NCBI GenBank assembly: GCA_041487355.1
Contig: JBGPND010000127.1
Location: 1-15,209, forward strand
Origin: JAMXLO01 sp041487355
Lineage (GTDB): Bacteria > Pseudomonadota > Alphaproteobacteria > Acetobacterales > Acetobacteraceae
DNA: 15,209 nucleotides
Direction of reading: 5' to 3'
Part shown: piece by piece, positions 13,177 through 15,209 of the stretch
Layout of the letters: each line of letters opens with the position of its first letter
Position numbering within the stretch: the stretch's first letter is position 1
Program-made: the position numbers and the translations under genes
The notes under the pieces: model-generated
What the model saw: only the letters and a program-made list of their open reading frames with translations
Told to the model about the DNA's origin: nothing
The model's database searches: none

Positions 13177-13323
13177 GCTGCGTTCCCCCACCTTTCCCCG
13201 TCGGCGGCGGGAATAACGCAATTTCCCGGCAATGCAAGCCGCTGCCGCCCGGATGACGAAGGCTTAACGCGGCGGTTGGCAGCCTGTAGCATGGTCGTCG
13301 AACCGGATCGGGAGATTGAGACC
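13177..13323. promoter_or_regulatory. Divergent region, Gld-like operon / class II aldolase
   Basis: These 147 bp must hold the operon promoter (minus strand) and the aldolase promoter (plus strand). A short inverted repeat, CGGGAA (13208-13213) with TTCCCG (13223-13228), is visible and might be an operator, but 6-bp arms are weak evidence. GGAG at 13311-13314 is a plausible ribosome-binding site for the aldolase. No confident -35/-10 pair was seen. Confidence 0.3.
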
Positions 13324-14106
13324 ATGCCGCTGGAATCGCTGGAAACGAAGGAATTGGCGCTCGCGGATGGCCAGTGGCAGGCGCGGGTGGACCTCGCGGC
13401 AGCGCATCGGCTGGCGGTGATGCATGGCTTCCACGAGGGCATCTTCAACCACCTGACGCTGCGCGTGCCTGGCCGGTCGGACCGCTACTACCAGATCCCA
13501 TTCGGCCTGCACTGGTCGGAGGTCACGGCTAGCTGCTTCATGGAGGTGGGCTACGACGGCACGCTGCTGGCCGGCGAGGGGGAGATCGAGCAGTCCTGCT
13601 ACTGCATCCACGCGCCGATGCACCGGCTGCTGCCGGGGGCCGCGGCGGTGCTGCACACCCACATGCCGTTCGCCAGCGCGCTGGCGCGGCTGGAGGACCC
13701 GCGCATCCTGCCGATCGGCCAGACCGAACTCGGCGTGATGATGGATACCGCATACGACGACACCTACACCGGCCCCGCGTTCGATCCGGCCGAGGGCGAG
13801 CGCCTGGCGGGCGTGATCGGCGACAAGCGGGTGCTGATGATGGCGAACCACGGCGTCGCGGTGGTCGGCGACACGGTGGCCGAGGCGTATGACCGGCTGT
13901 ATTACGTGGAGCGTGTGGCGCAGGTGCAGCTCTATGCCATGTCGAGCGGCCGGCAGTTGAAGTTCCTGCCGCAGGAGGTGATCGACGCCACGATCAAGGC
14001 GTATCGCGAGACGGCGCCGCAATACGGCAACAAGCCGAGCTGCGAGTGGCACTTCGATGCGCTGAAGCGGATGCTCGAAAAGCGCGAGCCGGACTACAAG
14101 GACTGA
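13324..14106 (+). CDS. Class II aldolase/adducin family protein
   Basis: This 260-residue cytoplasmic protein belongs to the zinc-dependent family that includes L-fuculose-phosphate aldolase and L-ribulose-phosphate 4-epimerase. AAVLHTHMPFASAL carries the metal-binding pair H111 and H113, and MMANHGVAVVGDT carries the third histidine H176. EGIFNHLTLRVPG (38-50) is the family's N-terminal 'G..NH.S.R.P' region. Many bacterial members annotated this way have no known substrate, and no sugar-kinase neighbour helps here. The frame is open far upstream, but ATG 13324 is chosen because GGAG lies 9 nt before it; ATG 13291 is an alternative adding 11 residues. The gene is convergent with the dioxygenase-like gene, with only 18 nt between the two stops and no room for a separate terminator. 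Confidence 0.87.
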   Translation: MPLESLETKELALADGQWQARVDLAAAHRLAVMHGFHEGIFNHLTLRVPGRSDRYYQIPFGLHWSEVTASCFMEVGYDGTLLAGEGEIEQSCYCIHAPMHRLLPGAAAVLHTHMPFASALARLEDPRILPIGQTELGVMMDTAYDDTYTGPAFDPAEGERLAGVIGDKRVLMMANHGVAVVGDTVAEAYDRLYYVERVAQVQLYAMSSGRQLKFLPQEVIDATIKAYRETAPQYGNKPSCEWHFDALKRMLEKREPDYKD

Positions 14107-14124
14107 AGGCGCGGGCTTCGTCTT

Positions 14125-15209
14125 CTACTGCGTCAGCCGTTCATACACCGCCGACACCACCAGCGGCCGGTCCGTATCGACACTGACCCCGCACAGTGTC
14201 CGCCGCATCCCGGGCGTGCGCCGCTTCTGGAACGCCGCCCGCGTCGCCTCGTCCGCGCCATGCAGAATGCCCTGCGGCGTGTGCGACAGCATGCCCGGCT
14301 TGCGGCCGCCCGACTCATCGTGATGCACGAACACGCTTTCGTCGTTGTCGACATTGCGATGATACGACGGCAACTCCTCGGCGTTCAGATCGGCCACCGC
14401 GATCTGCGGCACGAAGGTGATCACCACGAACCCCGTCGCCTGGAACGTGCACCAGGCTGAGGGGGCCACATGGATCCGATCGGAGCTGATCGGAATGATG
14501 TCGCGGATGTTCAGCTTGTAGGGGAACAGATCGCCCTTCCATCCCACCGAGACCAGCGGGTTGTTGCGGTAGAAGATGGAGCTGTGCACGCCGCCATGCT
14601 TGACCCGCAATTCCCACTCGTCACGCCGGGGCCACTGGTGGTCGTGCAGCTCCGGCAACACCAGGACGGTGGGATCGACCGGCATATGGCGGCCGACCTG
14701 CTGGTGTTCGGTCAGCGACAGCGGGGCCGGCGATTCGACCACCAGCATGTGGCTGTCGCCGGCGTCCGGCATCACGCAAAACGTGATGCCCTTGGGGATC
14801 AGCACATAGTCGCCGGCCTCGTAAACCAAGCGTCCGAACTCGGTGGCGAACTGGCCGGTACCCTTGTGCACGAAATACAGCAGGTCGCCGTCGGTGTTGC
14901 GGTAGGCGAAGGGCATCGCCGCGGTGCGGCGGCTGACGGCGACGCTAACATCGGCGTTGGACAGCATCGCCTCCGGCGTGCCGCGCGGATCGGTCATATC
15001 GGACGGCTCGACCCGCGCGGTATCCGCGACACGCCGCGGATGCAGGGTGCCTTCGACGCGCACGATCTCGTTCGGACCGTGCTCGCGATAGATCATCGCG
15101 ACCGGGCCGAAGAAGCCCTGGCGACTGATGTGCTCCTCGCGCAGGTCGCCGAGGCCGACCCGCGCCTGGCGGACGTGCCGCCCCTTGGCGTGGTGAATCC
15201 AGGATCGCA
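14125..15209 (-). CDS. Homogentisate 1,2-dioxygenase-like protein (5' end beyond right edge)
   Basis: The visible 361 codons belong to the HmgA cupin family, whose classical members open the ring of homogentisate with Fe(II) and O2 in tyrosine breakdown. The first in-frame ATG is at 15096, but the frame stays open to the window edge and encodes WIHHAKGRHVRQARV and EEHISRQGFFGP. That matches the N-terminal region of the family, so the true start lies outside. Iron-ligand candidates are the His of SYHRN (codon 14359-14361), a Glu seven residues on (14338-14340), and the His of GILHGADE (14260-14262). In human HGD the Glu is six residues after the His, so spacing differs by one. Other family motifs include DLLYFVHKGTGQFATEFG and GDYVLIPKG. 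The substrate could be homogentisate or a related aromatic; no fumarylacetoacetase or maleylacetoacetate isomerase is in view. Confidence 0.8.
   Translation of the reverse strand, partial: RSWIHHAKGRHVRQARVGLGDLREEHISRQGFFGPVAMIYREHGPNEIVRVEGTLHPRRVADTARVEPSDMTDPRGTPEAMLSNADVSVAVSRRTAAMPFAYRNTDGDLLYFVHKGTGQFATEFGRLVYEAGDYVLIPKGITFCVMPDAGDSHMLVVESPAPLSLTEHQQVGRHMPVDPTVLVLPELHDHQWPRRDEWELRVKHGGVHSSIFYRNNPLVSVGWKGDLFPYKLNIRDIIPISSDRIHVAPSAWCTFQATGFVVITFVPQIAVADLNAEELPSYHRNVDNDESVFVHHDESGGRKPGMLSHTPQGILHGADEATRAAFQKRRTPGMRRTLCGVSVDTDRPLVVSAVYERLTQ

Noticed and set aside
12454..13323. Extension of the aldolase frame back to 12454
   Set aside because: It is antisense to the ABC ATPase gene. The family's N-terminus fits ATG 13324 with GGAG upstream.

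Overview
The window is GC-rich, densely coded DNA with strongly GC-biased third codon positions, and it carries several families of short palindromic repeats in its gaps. Gene content and repeat types fit an alphaproteobacterium, most plausibly a member of the Acetobacteraceae/Rhodospirillales. That placement is inference from style and families, not from a marker gene. No rRNA, tRNA, CRISPR array, prophage or replication origin was seen.

Left part (1-2584): the last 41 codons of an IS630-family transposase enter from the left edge. The element appears to end at a CTAG that overlaps the stop codon of a minus-strand, MetE C-terminal-domain-like zinc methyltransferase. A 269-bp gap with two mirrored palindromes follows, then a minus-strand D-cysteine desulfhydrase.

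Centre left (2737-5643): msrP, the Tat-exported molybdoenzyme subunit of periplasmic methionine-sulfoxide reductase, is divergent from the desulfhydrase. It is translationally coupled to a 102-residue membrane protein, where one would expect msrQ. A perfect 22-bp inverted repeat separates this pair from a convergent acyl-CoA synthetase.

Centre (5780-8022): a Tat-exported GH36 alpha-galactosidase, probably starting at TTG, is followed by a palindromic repeat in a convergent gap.

Centre right (8023-13176): a five-gene minus-strand operon reads, in transcription order, GldA-like ABC ATPase, GldF-like permease, GldG-like auxiliary protein, DUF4340 protein and Nudix hydrolase. Spacing is 2 nt, 4 nt, 259 nt and a 4-nt overlap. 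The one long gap is filled by palindromic repeats and ends in a 39-bp tandem duplication. A further copy of the same palindrome lies inside the DUF4340 gene and encodes part of its C-terminal tail. The first four proteins probably form a membrane complex of unknown substrate; the coupled Nudix enzyme is the unusual member.

Right part (13324-15209): a class II aldolase/adducin-family gene faces a homogentisate-dioxygenase-like gene that runs off the right edge.

The parts most worth a second look are the MsrP/small-membrane-protein pair, the Gld-like/DUF4340/Nudix operon, and the repeats that have entered or touched coding sequence. I saw no clearly new defence or mobile system.
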